DNA of 64,000 nt from Mycobacteroides franklinii (lineage in GTDB: Bacteria; Actinomycetota; Actinomycetes; Mycobacteriales; Mycobacteriaceae), in assembly GCF_002013895.1 (NCBI RefSeq), contig NZ_MAFQ01000007.1, positions 1 through 64,000 on the forward strand, written 5' to 3'. Both the position numbers and the translations under genes were made by a program. The number at the start of each line of letters is the position of its first letter. The stretch's first letter is position 1. The notes below the pieces were generated by a model, which worked only from the letters and a program-made list of their open reading frames with translations, had not been told where the DNA came from and did not search any database. Positions 46,234 to 54,415 of this stretch are shown here, in pieces.

Positions 46234-47018
46234 GTGATGTCGGCGCTTCGGTACAACGCTGTTTGATAGATGCCGCTGACGGTGGCTCCGTACAGCACTG
46301 CGATCGCGATCCACAGCCCTCCGGACAGCCCGAGCACTCCGGACAACACTCCATGTCCCACCGCAGCGGCGGCGAAGAGCATGCCCACCCCGGGCGACAC
46401 CAGTATCAGGATGAAGATTCGCAGGCCGAACTGGGCAAGGATGTTCTTGGACAGCATGCGCCGCAGCGCCCTCGCGCAGGCTTTGGTGGCCTCCACGGCG
46501 CCGACGTCTCGCACGACGATTGTCGGCAGCACCTGAAACGAGACCGCCCGCCACATCAGGTCCAAGAACCGTCCGATGAACAGGACGTGGACGAGGCTGC
46601 CGACGTACAGCAGCTTCTCGTCGATGATGCCGAAGCCCCATGTGACAGCGGTGTCGATGAGCACCCAGGGCAGCAGGCGTGTGCGGTAGCGGCGCGCGGC
46701 GGCCAGGCCGCGGGCGAAGCTTGGCACTTCACCCTCGAGAGCGGCGTTCGTCTGTGTGATGAGGGCCGTCTGCCAGAACATCGCGAGATACAACAGGATG
46801 ACGTAGTCGATGGCCAAGGCGGTCCGGACGAACTGCGGCGAGGTCTTGTCAATGTTCGGCGGTAGCAGCAGACCCAGCGCGATGAGGGCGACGATGAACA
46901 CGGCGATGCTGATCGCGGCCGCGATAGGGAAGTACATGAGTGCCTTGCGGCGACACGGGAGACGTGTCGCTGATCTGAATATGTCCCACGATGCTGACAG
47001 CGCATGGAAAGAAGCCAC
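46230..47018 (-). CDS. DUF6159-like multi-span membrane protein (paralogue 1)
   Basis: A 262-residue membrane protein with about six helices. FHALSASWDIFRSATRLPCRRKALMYFPI at the start, ATRYRTRLLPWVLIDTAVTW-type loop, RFLDLMWRAVSFQVLPTIVVRDVGAVEATKACARALRR, and a C-terminal GIYQTALYR are shared with the next gene on the same strand. No function is assigned to this family. It is likely cotranscribed with or arose by duplication of the neighbour. Confidence 0.8.
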   Translation of the reverse strand: MASFHALSASWDIFRSATRLPCRRKALMYFPIAAAISIAVFIVALIALGLLLPPNIDKTSPQFVRTALAIDYVILLYLAMFWQTALITQTNAALEGEVPSFARGLAAARRYRTRLLPWVLIDTAVTWGFGIIDEKLLYVGSLVHVLFIGRFLDLMWRAVSFQVLPTIVVRDVGAVEATKACARALRRMLSKNILAQFGLRIFILILVSPGVGMLFAAAAVGHGVLSGVLGLSGGLWIAIAVLYGATVSGIYQTALYRSADIT

Positions 47019-47139
47019 ACCGATTCCCCTGGCAATTAGTTACTCTTGTTACATAAGTTACCAGTGTGACAACTGAGGTTTAGGGATGCGGGCAGCGCGC
47101 CCCGCGGATCGGGGATTGCGCACGCGCGCCTGTCTACTT

Positions 47140-47958
47140 TTAGCGCGTTTTGAGCGCCTGGCGCAGATCCACCCCAGCGAACGGCCCCGGTACCTGGCCG
47201 TCGACCGTGAATCGGTACAACGCCGTCTGGAAAATCCCGGTGAGTGCGGCACCGACCACGGAGGCCACCAGGATCCAGAGCACACCGAGCACCGCCAAAA
47301 CGCCGGTCACGGCGGCTATGTTCGCTGCCACTCCCAGGTAGATCAGGCCGATTCCGGGTAGTGAGAGCATCGCGGTGAAAAAGTTCAGGCCCACAATGCC
47401 GACGACGTTTTGCCCCCAGGCGTGCTTGAGGGTTTCCTTGGTCTTCTTGATGGCGTCGATCGCCCCGAGGTTCTCCAGCACGATGGTGGGCAGCACCTGG
47501 AAGGAGACCACGCGCCACGCGACATCGAGGAATCTCCCGATGAAGGGCACCCGTTCCTCGATGGCGCTGATGATCCATGAGACAACACCGGTGATGAGAA
47601 CCCAGGGGAGGAGACGACCTCCGCGTTGGCTTGCCGCCGAGATGCCGGCGGCAACGCTTGGATCTCTGCCCTCCAGTGCGACGTTCGCCTGCGAGATCAG
47701 TGCCGCCTGCCAGAAGGTCGCGACGTACATCACGATGAAGAAACCGATGGCGAAGACGGGGTAGAAGAGCGGCGGAACCGAATCGCCGGTCGTCGCGGGC
47801 AATAGCAGGACTCCCAGGGTCACCATCCCGACCAGTACCAGCAACGAGCTAAGGCCGGACAGCAGGGGAAAAACCGCGAGCTCCTTGCGCGAACTCAACA
47901 CCTTCGCCGACGTCTTGAAGATTCGCCACGATGTCGACAGTGTGCTGGCAAAGGCCAT
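47140..47958 (-). CDS. DUF6159-like multi-span membrane protein (paralogue 2)
   Basis: A 272-residue membrane protein, clearly paralogous to the product of 46230-47018: both have a SWxIFxxxxxxxxxRKxLxxFP start, a WRxVSFQVLPTIVxxxxGAxxAxKxxxxxL segment and a TGIFQTALYRF-type end. ATG at 47958 is chosen; the 6 upstream codons are unconserved. The two genes are 121 bases apart on the same strand. Function is unknown. Confidence 0.8.
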   Translation of the reverse strand: MAFASTLSTSWRIFKTSAKVLSSRKELAVFPLLSGLSSLLVLVGMVTLGVLLLPATTGDSVPPLFYPVFAIGFFIVMYVATFWQAALISQANVALEGRDPSVAAGISAASQRGGRLLPWVLITGVVSWIISAIEERVPFIGRFLDVAWRVVSFQVLPTIVLENLGAIDAIKKTKETLKHAWGQNVVGIVGLNFFTAMLSLPGIGLIYLGVAANIAAVTGVLAVLGVLWILVASVVGAALTGIFQTALYRFTVDGQVPGPFAGVDLRQALKTR

Positions 47959-48043
47959 CGGATTCCCCCTGGTCATTGACGGATAGTCAGGCCAAGATAC
48001 CAGTGCGCTAGCTACCGGGTCGGGTGGCTGGTTTGATGGAAAG

Positions 48044-48781
48044 ATGCCTCGCCGCGACGTTCAGATCCCCACACCGGATGGGCAATGCCCGGCAACCCTG
48101 CACCTGCCCGACCAGCCCGGCCCGGCGGTGATCCTCTATCCCGACGCCGGCGGCGCCCGCGAAGTCATGCGCGAGATGGGCGATCGGCTCGCGGCCTTGG
48201 GGTATGTGGCGTTGGTGCCCGATGTGTATTACCGCGAAGGCACGTGGAAGCCATTCGATTTGGCGACCGCGTTCGGCGACCCGGAAGAGCGCGGCCGCCT
48301 GTTCGCGACAATGGGGACGCTCACCCCGGACCGGATCGACGCCGACGCGGGCGCTTTTCTGGACTTCCTTGCCCTCCAGCCTGAGGTGACCGGCCACACC
48401 GTGGGCCTGACCGGTTACTGCATGGGTGGTCGAATCTCGTTGCGGATCGCGGCGACTCACGCGAATCGGGTGGGTGCGGTGGCGTCGTTTCACGGCGGCA
48501 ATCTCGCCAACGCCGACGACCCCAACAGCCCACACCACCTGGCCGACCGCATCGCCGGCGTTGTGCTGGTCGCGGCCGCCGAGGAGGACGCCTCCTTCCC
48601 GCCCGAGCAGGAGCAGCTGCTGGCACAGGTACTGAGCGACGCCGGGGTGCGCCACACCATCGAGACGTACCCGGCCAAACACGGATTCGCCGTCGCGGAC
48701 AACGCCACCTATGACGAGGCCGCCGCGGAACGACACTGGAAGGCCCTCGAAGAGCTCTACGGCGCTCACCTGGGTTCGTAG
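48044..48781 (+). CDS. Dienelactone hydrolase family protein
   Basis: A 245-residue alpha/beta hydrolase of the DLH type. The nucleophile is cysteine, in GYCMGGR; the acid and histidine are in AAAEEDASFPPE and AKHGFAV. YPDAGGAREVMREMGDRLAALGYVALVPDVYYREG is typical. It may cleave dienelactones from aromatic degradation or act as a general esterase. It is upstream of an ASCH-domain gene by 36 bases. Confidence 0.9.
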   Translation: MPRRDVQIPTPDGQCPATLHLPDQPGPAVILYPDAGGAREVMREMGDRLAALGYVALVPDVYYREGTWKPFDLATAFGDPEERGRLFATMGTLTPDRIDADAGAFLDFLALQPEVTGHTVGLTGYCMGGRISLRIAATHANRVGAVASFHGGNLANADDPNSPHHLADRIAGVVLVAAAEEDASFPPEQEQLLAQVLSDAGVRHTIETYPAKHGFAVADNATYDEAAAERHWKALEELYGAHLGS

Positions 48782-48817
48782 GCCGGCCCGGTCGGAGCGG
48801 AGCGACAAGGAGATCTG

Positions 48818-49432
48818 GTGCTGTTCGAACCGAGGCTGCGGGCCGGAATCCGCGACGGCACCATCTCGGTGGCCTATCGGCGTTGGAAACGCCCCCAGGT
48901 GAAGGTGGGCGGGCGCTATCGCGTCGGCTCCGACCGAATCCGCTCCATGGCCGAGTTCGACTTCATCGAAATTGATGCTGTTGGCGCGATCATCGCACGC
49001 GATATCGACGATGCCGATGCGTTATTGGCCGGGTACCCGTCCGCCGCGGCGGCGCGAAGTGATGTCGGCGCAAATGGGGATGATCGATTGTATCGCTTGG
49101 CATTTCGCAAGATCGATATGGCAGATCCGCGGGCGGAGCTGGCTTCTTCGGCGGCGCTCTCGGTCGAAGATCTCGCCGAGATAGATGCCCGATTGGATCG
49201 GATGGATCGCAGTGCCAAGCCCGGTCCGTGGACCCGGGAGGTGCTCCGAGAGATTGCCGACCGCCCGGAAGTGCGTGCGAAGGACCTCGAATCTTGCTCG
49301 CGCTGGCCCGATTTGGCGACCTTCAAGGTGCACGTGCGCAAGCTCAAGAACTTGGGTCTGACGCTCAGTTTGCCGGTGGGCTACCGGCTTTCACCGCGCG
49401 GTGTGGAGTACCTGGCCCGGTCGTCGCGCTAG
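48818..49432 (+). CDS. ASCH-domain protein with a C-terminal winged-helix-like region
   Basis: A 204-residue protein. The first 115 residues fit an ASCH (RNA-binding) domain: MLFEPRLRAGIRDGTISVAYRRW, then VKVGGRYRV and DFIEIDAVGAI. The second part (about 125-200) is helical with SRWPDLATFKVHVRKLKNLGLTLSLPVGYRLSPRGVEYL, resembling a winged helix. The start GTG has an AAGGAG site. Its stop overlaps the convergent lipoprotein stop in CTAG. ASCH proteins act on RNA or modified nucleosides; substrate unknown. Confidence 0.75.
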   Translation: MLFEPRLRAGIRDGTISVAYRRWKRPQVKVGGRYRVGSDRIRSMAEFDFIEIDAVGAIIARDIDDADALLAGYPSAAAARSDVGANGDDRLYRLAFRKIDMADPRAELASSAALSVEDLAEIDARLDRMDRSAKPGPWTREVLREIADRPEVRAKDLESCSRWPDLATFKVHVRKLKNLGLTLSLPVGYRLSPRGVEYLARSSR

Positions 49433-50133
49433 CAGCTGAATTCGCTTCCGTTACCTTCGGTGGGGGTGGCTTCCTTCAGGCAGCCGAAGGGCTCGATTCC
49501 GGCGTCGCTGATCCGAATGGCGGACTTGGCCTGGGTGTTGGCGCAGAACAACCCGGAAGTCTCGCTGCGGCAACTGAACTCCCCGAACGACAGACGGCCG
49601 CCGTAGTCGAGCGGATTGCCGTCACCGCTCTGGAAGGGGCCCGGGTCGCCGTGTAGTCCGCCCACCGTGACCTGGTGGCCGCTGAAATCGGTCCAGCCCG
49701 GGACCCAGTTGCCCTCGGTGTCGGCAGGCTTTTTCGGCGGGTTCGTCAAGTTGACCAGGCAAGACAGCGTGCCCGGCTGGATGTTGTCGGTCATGCAGCG
49801 TGTCTTGCCCGACGGGGTCTTGAACGCGACGTTGTCGCCGAGATCGGTCTTTTGCCCATCCTGGCTGGTGGCCGCGTGGAAGTTTGCGACGTTCACCGGC
49901 GCGCCCTTGGAAATCCACTGGGCCACAGCGTCATACGGCGCACCTGCCACAGGCTCTGGTAAGTCGACGGGAGTCTTGGTGGTGGTTGTGGTGGGCGCCT
50001 TGCTGGTGGTGCTGCTGGATGGAGATTGACTTGATGGGGGAGTGGTCGGCGAAACCGATGCTCCTTGGGAGCATCCGGCGACCAGGAGCAGTGTTCCCAG
50101 CAGGGTCAGACCGTCACGTAACAGGGCACGCAT
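49429..50133 (-). CDS. Predicted lipoprotein with Ser/Thr-rich linker
   Basis: A 234-residue protein with a signal peptide and lipobox LVAGC (Cys21). A Ser/Thr/Pro-rich linker of about 40 residues leads to a compact domain with about six cysteines (TRCMTDN, GTLSCLV, FSCRSETSGLFC, FGCLKEA, EFSC), likely in disulfides. No family name can be given with confidence; similar secreted proteins occur in mycobacteria. It lies 9 bases after the transporter gene on the same strand. Confidence 0.78.
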   Translation of the reverse strand: MRALLRDGLTLLGTLLLVAGCSQGASVSPTTPPSSQSPSSSTTSKAPTTTTTKTPVDLPEPVAGAPYDAVAQWISKGAPVNVANFHAATSQDGQKTDLGDNVAFKTPSGKTRCMTDNIQPGTLSCLVNLTNPPKKPADTEGNWVPGWTDFSGHQVTVGGLHGDPGPFQSGDGNPLDYGGRLSFGEFSCRSETSGLFCANTQAKSAIRISDAGIEPFGCLKEATPTEGNGSEFSC

Positions 50134-50142
50134 GCAGCCAGG

Positions 50143-51108
50143 CTAGCTGGCCGCCGCGGGCGCAGGGGTAGGCGCGGCGGTCGCTACCTCGATTGTCGGC
50201 CGGGGCGGAGCATCGGCGGCCTGGGCGGGCCGGCTTGCCCGAGCATTGAGCCAGCATGCGAGAGCACCGATCACCAGCCCTATTCCCATACCGACATCCA
50301 GCCGCTGGCCAAGCAGAATCCAGGACAACAACCCGGCCACGGCAGGGATGATGCAGAACAGCATTGCCACCGCGGCCGCACCGAACTTGCTCACCGACCG
50401 CACATACAGCGATGTGCACAGGGTGGCGTTGAGCAACACCACCGCCGCCACGGCGCCGGCCGCCTGCCATGCATCGTGAACGACGCTGGGGGTCAGGAGG
50501 GCCAAGGCGCCCGCCGGGAGCAGCCCGGCGAGGTTCTGGATAGCGCTGTTGACGCGAAAGTCGACATCGGCGCAAAAGCGTTGTTGATAGACACCGCCCG
50601 CGGCCAGGCCCAACAATGCGACCAGGAGCAGCACCAGCACGGTGTCGACTCCGCCGGTGGCGAGCAGCCGGTGCACGCATGCGGCAAGGACAGCCACCAC
50701 GCCCAGTGCGAGGGCAACAAGTCGCCGGCCGTTGAGGCGCTCACCCAGGAATATCGCGGCCAGCACCGCGGTGACAACGGGATTCATCGAGATGACGACC
50801 GCGCCCAATACCGCCGGCGCCCCATGATCGAGGGCCTCGTACAGCGCGCAGAACTGCACGGCCTGCATGAGTAGTCCGGTGATGATGACGTGGCCGAGTT
50901 GCCGGCCGGTTGGCCAGACCGACCTCGCCACGAGCGCCCAGCCGGCCAGGATGGTTCCGGCGAGCGCGAAGCGGGCGACCAACACCAGCATCGGCGTCAT
51001 GGCGGACACCGAGAGCGCCCCGATCGGGTAGCCGAGCGCGTACAGAAACGTGAGTGCCGCGGCGGAGGACCTCGTCATGGGCACGGTCATCTTCTGCATG
51101 ACTGCCAT
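50143..51108 (-). CDS. EamA/DMT family transporter
   Basis: A 321-residue membrane protein with ten helices in two EamA repeats. Visible repeats are the ALYEALDHGAPAVLGAVVISMNPVVTAVLAAIFLGERLNGRRL segment and, in the second half, AVAMLFCIIPAVAGLLSWILLGQRLDVGMGIGLVIGAL. It probably exports small metabolites such as amino acids. The C-terminal tail is Pro/Ala-rich. ATG at 51108 is preferred over an upstream start. A divergent LysR gene may control it. Confidence 0.88.
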   Translation of the reverse strand: MAVMQKMTVPMTRSSAAALTFLYALGYPIGALSVSAMTPMLVLVARFALAGTILAGWALVARSVWPTGRQLGHVIITGLLMQAVQFCALYEALDHGAPAVLGAVVISMNPVVTAVLAAIFLGERLNGRRLVALALGVVAVLAACVHRLLATGGVDTVLVLLLVALLGLAAGGVYQQRFCADVDFRVNSAIQNLAGLLPAGALALLTPSVVHDAWQAAGAVAAVVLLNATLCTSLYVRSVSKFGAAAVAMLFCIIPAVAGLLSWILLGQRLDVGMGIGLVIGALACWLNARASRPAQAADAPPRPTIEVATAAPTPAPAAAS

Positions 51109-51158
51109 GGTGGTGGCTCGAGGTGGCCGGTGTCCAACGATGATTACCAATCAAAATC

Positions 51159-51179
51159 AATCGCTGATGCTTATCGATT
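51159..51179. promoter_or_regulatory. LysR-type binding site (AATCG-N11-CGATT)
   Basis: An inverted repeat AATCG (51159-51163) and CGATT (51175-51179) with 11 bases between lies in the 157-base space between the transporter and LysR genes. The pattern T-N11-A with dyad symmetry fits LysR regulators. The area is notably AT-rich. Confidence 0.5.
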
Positions 51180-51265
51180 AAGAAGCGAAATATGTGCCAG
51201 CTCGATGCTCTACTGCTGAAGATTGAAATATTGATCAGGTCTTGTGATCGGGCTACGGTGTCGAT

Positions 51266-52132
51266 ATGGCGAGTTCCACGCTCGATATCGCGCCGCTGCG
51301 GTCGCTTGTCGCGGTTGCGGACTGTGGCGGATTCCACCGCGCCGCCGCGGTGCTGCACCTGACCCAGTCCGCGGTCAGTCAGCATGTGCGCAAGCTGGAG
51401 GCGGCGATCGGGGAGCCGGTGGTCCGGCGTTCCGGGCGCGGCGTGGTGTTCACCGACAAAGGTGCGCAGTTGTTGGCACATGGCCGCCGAATCTTGGCCG
51501 CACATGACATTGCGGTCGATGATCTGGTGACGGGCCGGGAGCGTCCCCTGGTTTTGGGTGTCACCGAACACGGTGCGGACTTGATCTTGCCGAGCATCAC
51601 CACGGCCTTGCGGAGCCATCTTCCGGACTGGTCGGTGCGCGTGCGGTTCGACCGCAATCTGTATCTCGCCGAATCGGTGGACCGGGGAACCATGGACCTG
51701 GCAGTCATACTCGACGGTTCGGGCCTGGACCGCGCCAACGCGGTGGGCACCGTTCGTCTGCAATGGGTGGCGGCGCGCGGTTACCGGGTGAGTTCCGGTG
51801 GGCCCCTGGCTGTCATGACCTTCACCGAACCGTGCACCCTGCGCGCTCCCATGTTCAGTGCGTTGCACACGCTGGGTCGCCAGTATCAGATCGTCGGTGA
51901 ATCACCGGATTTGTCGGGGCTGTACGCGGGCCTGCGGTCGGGACTCGGCATGGCGCTGCTGCCCATCATCGGTTGGTTGCCCGACGGCATTGCGCCCGTG
52001 GACTCCATGCCCGCGGCGAACCTGGCGACGCTATCGGTCGTCGGCCGCCGCGGGCTGGACCCCGTGGTGTTTAGCGCTGTTGAACAAGCTGCCCGCGAAG
52101 CTCTTTCGGGAGCAGCGGCGGCTATCGCCTAG
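51266..52132 (+). CDS. LysR family transcriptional regulator (ArgP-like)
   Basis: A 288-residue LysR protein. The winged helix SLDIAPLRSLVAVADCGGFHRAAAVLHLTQSAVSQHVRKLEAAIG-type N-terminus is standard. The ATG at 51266 is 6 bases after TACGGT with no ribosome binding site, so the mRNA may be leaderless. It is divergent from the EamA transporter, the classical regulator-exporter arrangement (as in LysG-LysE), and its stop shares CTAG with the convergent methyltransferase gene. Confidence 0.88.
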   Translation: MASSTLDIAPLRSLVAVADCGGFHRAAAVLHLTQSAVSQHVRKLEAAIGEPVVRRSGRGVVFTDKGAQLLAHGRRILAAHDIAVDDLVTGRERPLVLGVTEHGADLILPSITTALRSHLPDWSVRVRFDRNLYLAESVDRGTMDLAVILDGSGLDRANAVGTVRLQWVAARGYRVSSGGPLAVMTFTEPCTLRAPMFSALHTLGRQYQIVGESPDLSGLYAGLRSGLGMALLPIIGWLPDGIAPVDSMPAANLATLSVVGRRGLDPVVFSAVEQAAREALSGAAAAIA

Positions 52133-52782
52133 CTCGTTCCCGCTGAGGGTTTGCGTTCGGCTCGGAGTACCGTGTCGGCGATATCGAACTCCTCGTCGTC
52201 TCGTGTGAAGGTCCGGTTCCGTGATTCGGCGACGAGGACGTTCCACTGGTCCGGGTCAAGGGTGTCGGCGATGTCCTCCGCCGTGAAGTACCAGTCGGGT
52301 AAGTCCGGTCGTCCTATCGCTGCTTGCATGTCCGACGGATGGTGCCCCACGATCAACAGCGTGCCCCCGGGGGCCACGGCGGCGGCCAGCGCCGCGAACA
52401 CCGGCTCACGAAGTTTTGTTGGCAGGTGCATGAAATGCGATGTCACCAAATCGAATTGTCGACTGGGCTGCCATGTGGTCAGGTCGGCCTGGGCCCACGC
52501 GATCCGGTTGGCCAGCTCGGGATCGGTCTTCACGGCGTTATCGGCGGCACGGCGTAGCGCGGTCTCTGCGAAATCCATGCCGGTGACCTGCCAGCCCCGC
52601 TGTGCGAGCCAGATCGCATCGCCGCCTTCACCGCAACCGGCGTCCAGTGCGGTCCGCGGAGGCAGCGACGAGATCTCAGTCACTAGTTGCGGATTGGCGT
52701 TCCCGCTCCACAGCGCATCGTGCGATTGGTAGAACTCGTCCCACGACTTCTCGTCGGACGGCGGGTTGTTGTGATCATGCAT
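52129..52782 (-). CDS. SAM-dependent methyltransferase
   Basis: A 217-residue class I methyltransferase. Motif I is ALDAGCGEGGDAIWLA; the following strand GWQVTGMDFAETALRRA and AWAQADLTTW fit. The first half includes WDEFYQSHDALWSGNANPQLV, typical of small-molecule (thiol, tellurite or arsenite) methyltransferases. ATG at 52782 overlaps the oxidoreductase stop by 8 bases, so the pair is coupled. It may act on a redox-related or toxic compound. Confidence 0.88.
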   Translation of the reverse strand: MHDHNNPPSDEKSWDEFYQSHDALWSGNANPQLVTEISSLPPRTALDAGCGEGGDAIWLAQRGWQVTGMDFAETALRRAADNAVKTDPELANRIAWAQADLTTWQPSRQFDLVTSHFMHLPTKLREPVFAALAAAVAPGGTLLIVGHHPSDMQAAIGRPDLPDWYFTAEDIADTLDPDQWNVLVAESRNRTFTRDDEEFDIADTVLRAERKPSAGTS

Positions 52783-53713
52783 GTTGTAGCTCCCTGGCGT
52801 CGGCGACCGCAAGGTCGGCGTTGATGGCGGCGGCGGCTTCGTTTCCGGCCGCCGCCGATGTGATGACCTGTGCCTTGATGTCTGTCACGTTTCCGGCGGC
52901 GTAGATACCGGGAACCGCGGTGGCGCCCCTGGTGACCGGAAGGTAGGTCCCTAGGAGATGGTCGCCGAGTCGCATCTCCTGCGCGGTAAGGCGCACGGGG
53001 GCCAGCATGTCGATGCGCGCCGAGACCACGGTTGCCACGACCAGTGCTTGACACGGAACCGTGTCGCCGGTTTCCAGTTCGAGCCCGGAGAGTGCGTCAT
53101 CGGTGATTCGCAGCCGTGCCACCGGCCCGTCGACGACGCCGATATCCCTGCGAGCCAACTGGGCGGCCTCATCACGCGATAACGGGAAATCGTTGTGCCG
53201 CACCAAGGTGACGTCGTCACTGACCTGACGGAAGATCAGTGCGTGGTGGACTGCCAGGGGGCCGGTGCCCAGCACGGCGATCGCACGATCTCGCACTTCC
53301 CACCCGTGGCAGTATGCGCAGTGCAGAACGTCGCGGCCCCAGCGCTGCGCCAATCCCTCGACATCGGGCAGTTCATCCACCGCTCCGGTGGCCACCAGTA
53401 CCCGCCGTGCGAGCACGGTGGGCTCACCATCGAGCGATACGTTGAAATGGTTGTCCGCGTGGGATATCGATGCGACGCGCCCGTCAAGGAAGCTCGCGCC
53501 GTATTGCGCCGCCTCATCGCGACCGATGCCAAATAGCTCGGCCGGGGGTGTCGATTCGCGTCCCAGGTAGTTGTGGACTCGATCCGCAGGCGCGTTGCGG
53601 GGGCGGTGGTCGTCGATCACGACGACCGACCGCCGCGACCGGGCGAGCGTGATGGCGGCCGATAGTCCTGCAGCCCCACCACCGATGATGGCGACATCCC
53701 AGAGTTTGTTCAT
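52775..53713 (-). CDS. Thioredoxin reductase-like flavoprotein
   Basis: A 312-residue FAD/NAD(P)H oxidoreductase. It has IIGGGAAGLSAAITLARSRRSVVVID (FAD site, near residues 9-34), the redox pair Cys132-Cys135 in HCAYCHGWE, and IYAAGNVTDI. It lacks the NADPH motif strength of true TrxB, so the partner is open. ATG at 53713 is chosen over a GTG further up. It is divergent from an XRE-cupin regulator and coupled to a methyltransferase. Confidence 0.88.
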   Translation of the reverse strand: MNKLWDVAIIGGGAAGLSAAITLARSRRSVVVIDDHRPRNAPADRVHNYLGRESTPPAELFGIGRDEAAQYGASFLDGRVASISHADNHFNVSLDGEPTVLARRVLVATGAVDELPDVEGLAQRWGRDVLHCAYCHGWEVRDRAIAVLGTGPLAVHHALIFRQVSDDVTLVRHNDFPLSRDEAAQLARRDIGVVDGPVARLRITDDALSGLELETGDTVPCQALVVATVVSARIDMLAPVRLTAQEMRLGDHLLGTYLPVTRGATAVPGIYAAGNVTDIKAQVITSAAAGNEAAAAINADLAVADARELQHA

Positions 53714-53734
53714 GGCACCACTATTGGCGCAGAT

Positions 53735-53770
53735 TTGCGAGATACGCAAGCTTTCTTGCCAAAGTGGCAA
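53735..53770. promoter_or_regulatory. Two inverted repeats in the TrxR-like/XRE divergent space
   Basis: TTGCG (53735-53739) pairs with CGCAA (53745-53749), and TTGCCA (53756-53761) pairs with TGGCAA (53765-53770). They share a TTGC-GCAA core, 21 bases centre to centre, in the 70-base space. This suggests two sites for the XRE-cupin regulator. Confidence 0.55.
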
Positions 53771-53783
53771 CCCGAGGGTCACC

Positions 53784-54392
53784 ATGGACCCTATGGACGA
53801 CCAAAATCAGCGCATGGAAGCGGTGCTCGATGCCCTGGGGCCGCGGCTGCGGGCGTTGCGTCTGCATCGTCAGGTCACTCTGGCGCAATTGTCGGAGACG
53901 ACGGGTATCTCCGAGAGCACGTTGTCGCGTCTGGAATCCGGCCAGCGCCGCCCCACCCTGGAGCTCCTGCTGCTACTGGCCGAGGCGCACCAGGTTCCGC
54001 TCGACGAACTGGTGAACGCTCCCGCCACGGGAGATCCGCGCGTCCATCCCAAGCCGTTCAAGCGGAACGGATCGATCTACCTGCCGTTGTCGCGCCGACC
54101 GGGCGGCGTGCAGTGCTTCAAGCAGATCATCCCGCCCCATTCGCCGAAGGGGGAACCGAATATGAAGGTCCACGAAGGCTACGAGTGGATGTATGTGCTG
54201 TCGGGGAAGTTGCGGCTGCTGCTCGGTGAGCTTGATCTCATCCTGCCCGCGGGCGAGGCCGCCGAGTTCGATACTCATATCCCGCATTGGTTCGGTAATC
54301 CGACCGACAAACCCGTCGAGGTATTGCACATTTTCGGCCCGCAGGGGGAGCGAATGCATGTGCGGGCACGTTCTGGTTCCGGGGACCAGTGA
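53784..54392 (+). CDS. XRE family regulator with cupin domain
   Basis: A 202-residue regulator: an N-terminal helix-turn-helix (LRALRLHRQVTLAQLSETTGISESTLSRLESGQRRPTLELLLLLAEA, about residues 17-63) and a C-terminal cupin (about 115-190) with HEGYEWMYVLSGKLRLLLG and EFDTHIPHWFGNPTDKPVEVLHIF. The histidines and glutamate of the cupin may bind metal and ligand. It is divergent from the TrxR-like and methyltransferase genes and likely controls them. Confidence 0.88.
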   Translation: MDPMDDQNQRMEAVLDALGPRLRALRLHRQVTLAQLSETTGISESTLSRLESGQRRPTLELLLLLAEAHQVPLDELVNAPATGDPRVHPKPFKRNGSIYLPLSRRPGGVQCFKQIIPPHSPKGEPNMKVHEGYEWMYVLSGKLRLLLGELDLILPAGEAAEFDTHIPHWFGNPTDKPVEVLHIFGPQGERMHVRARSGSGDQ

Positions 54393-54415
54393 TCAGCTGA
54401 GATACTGGTAGCACT

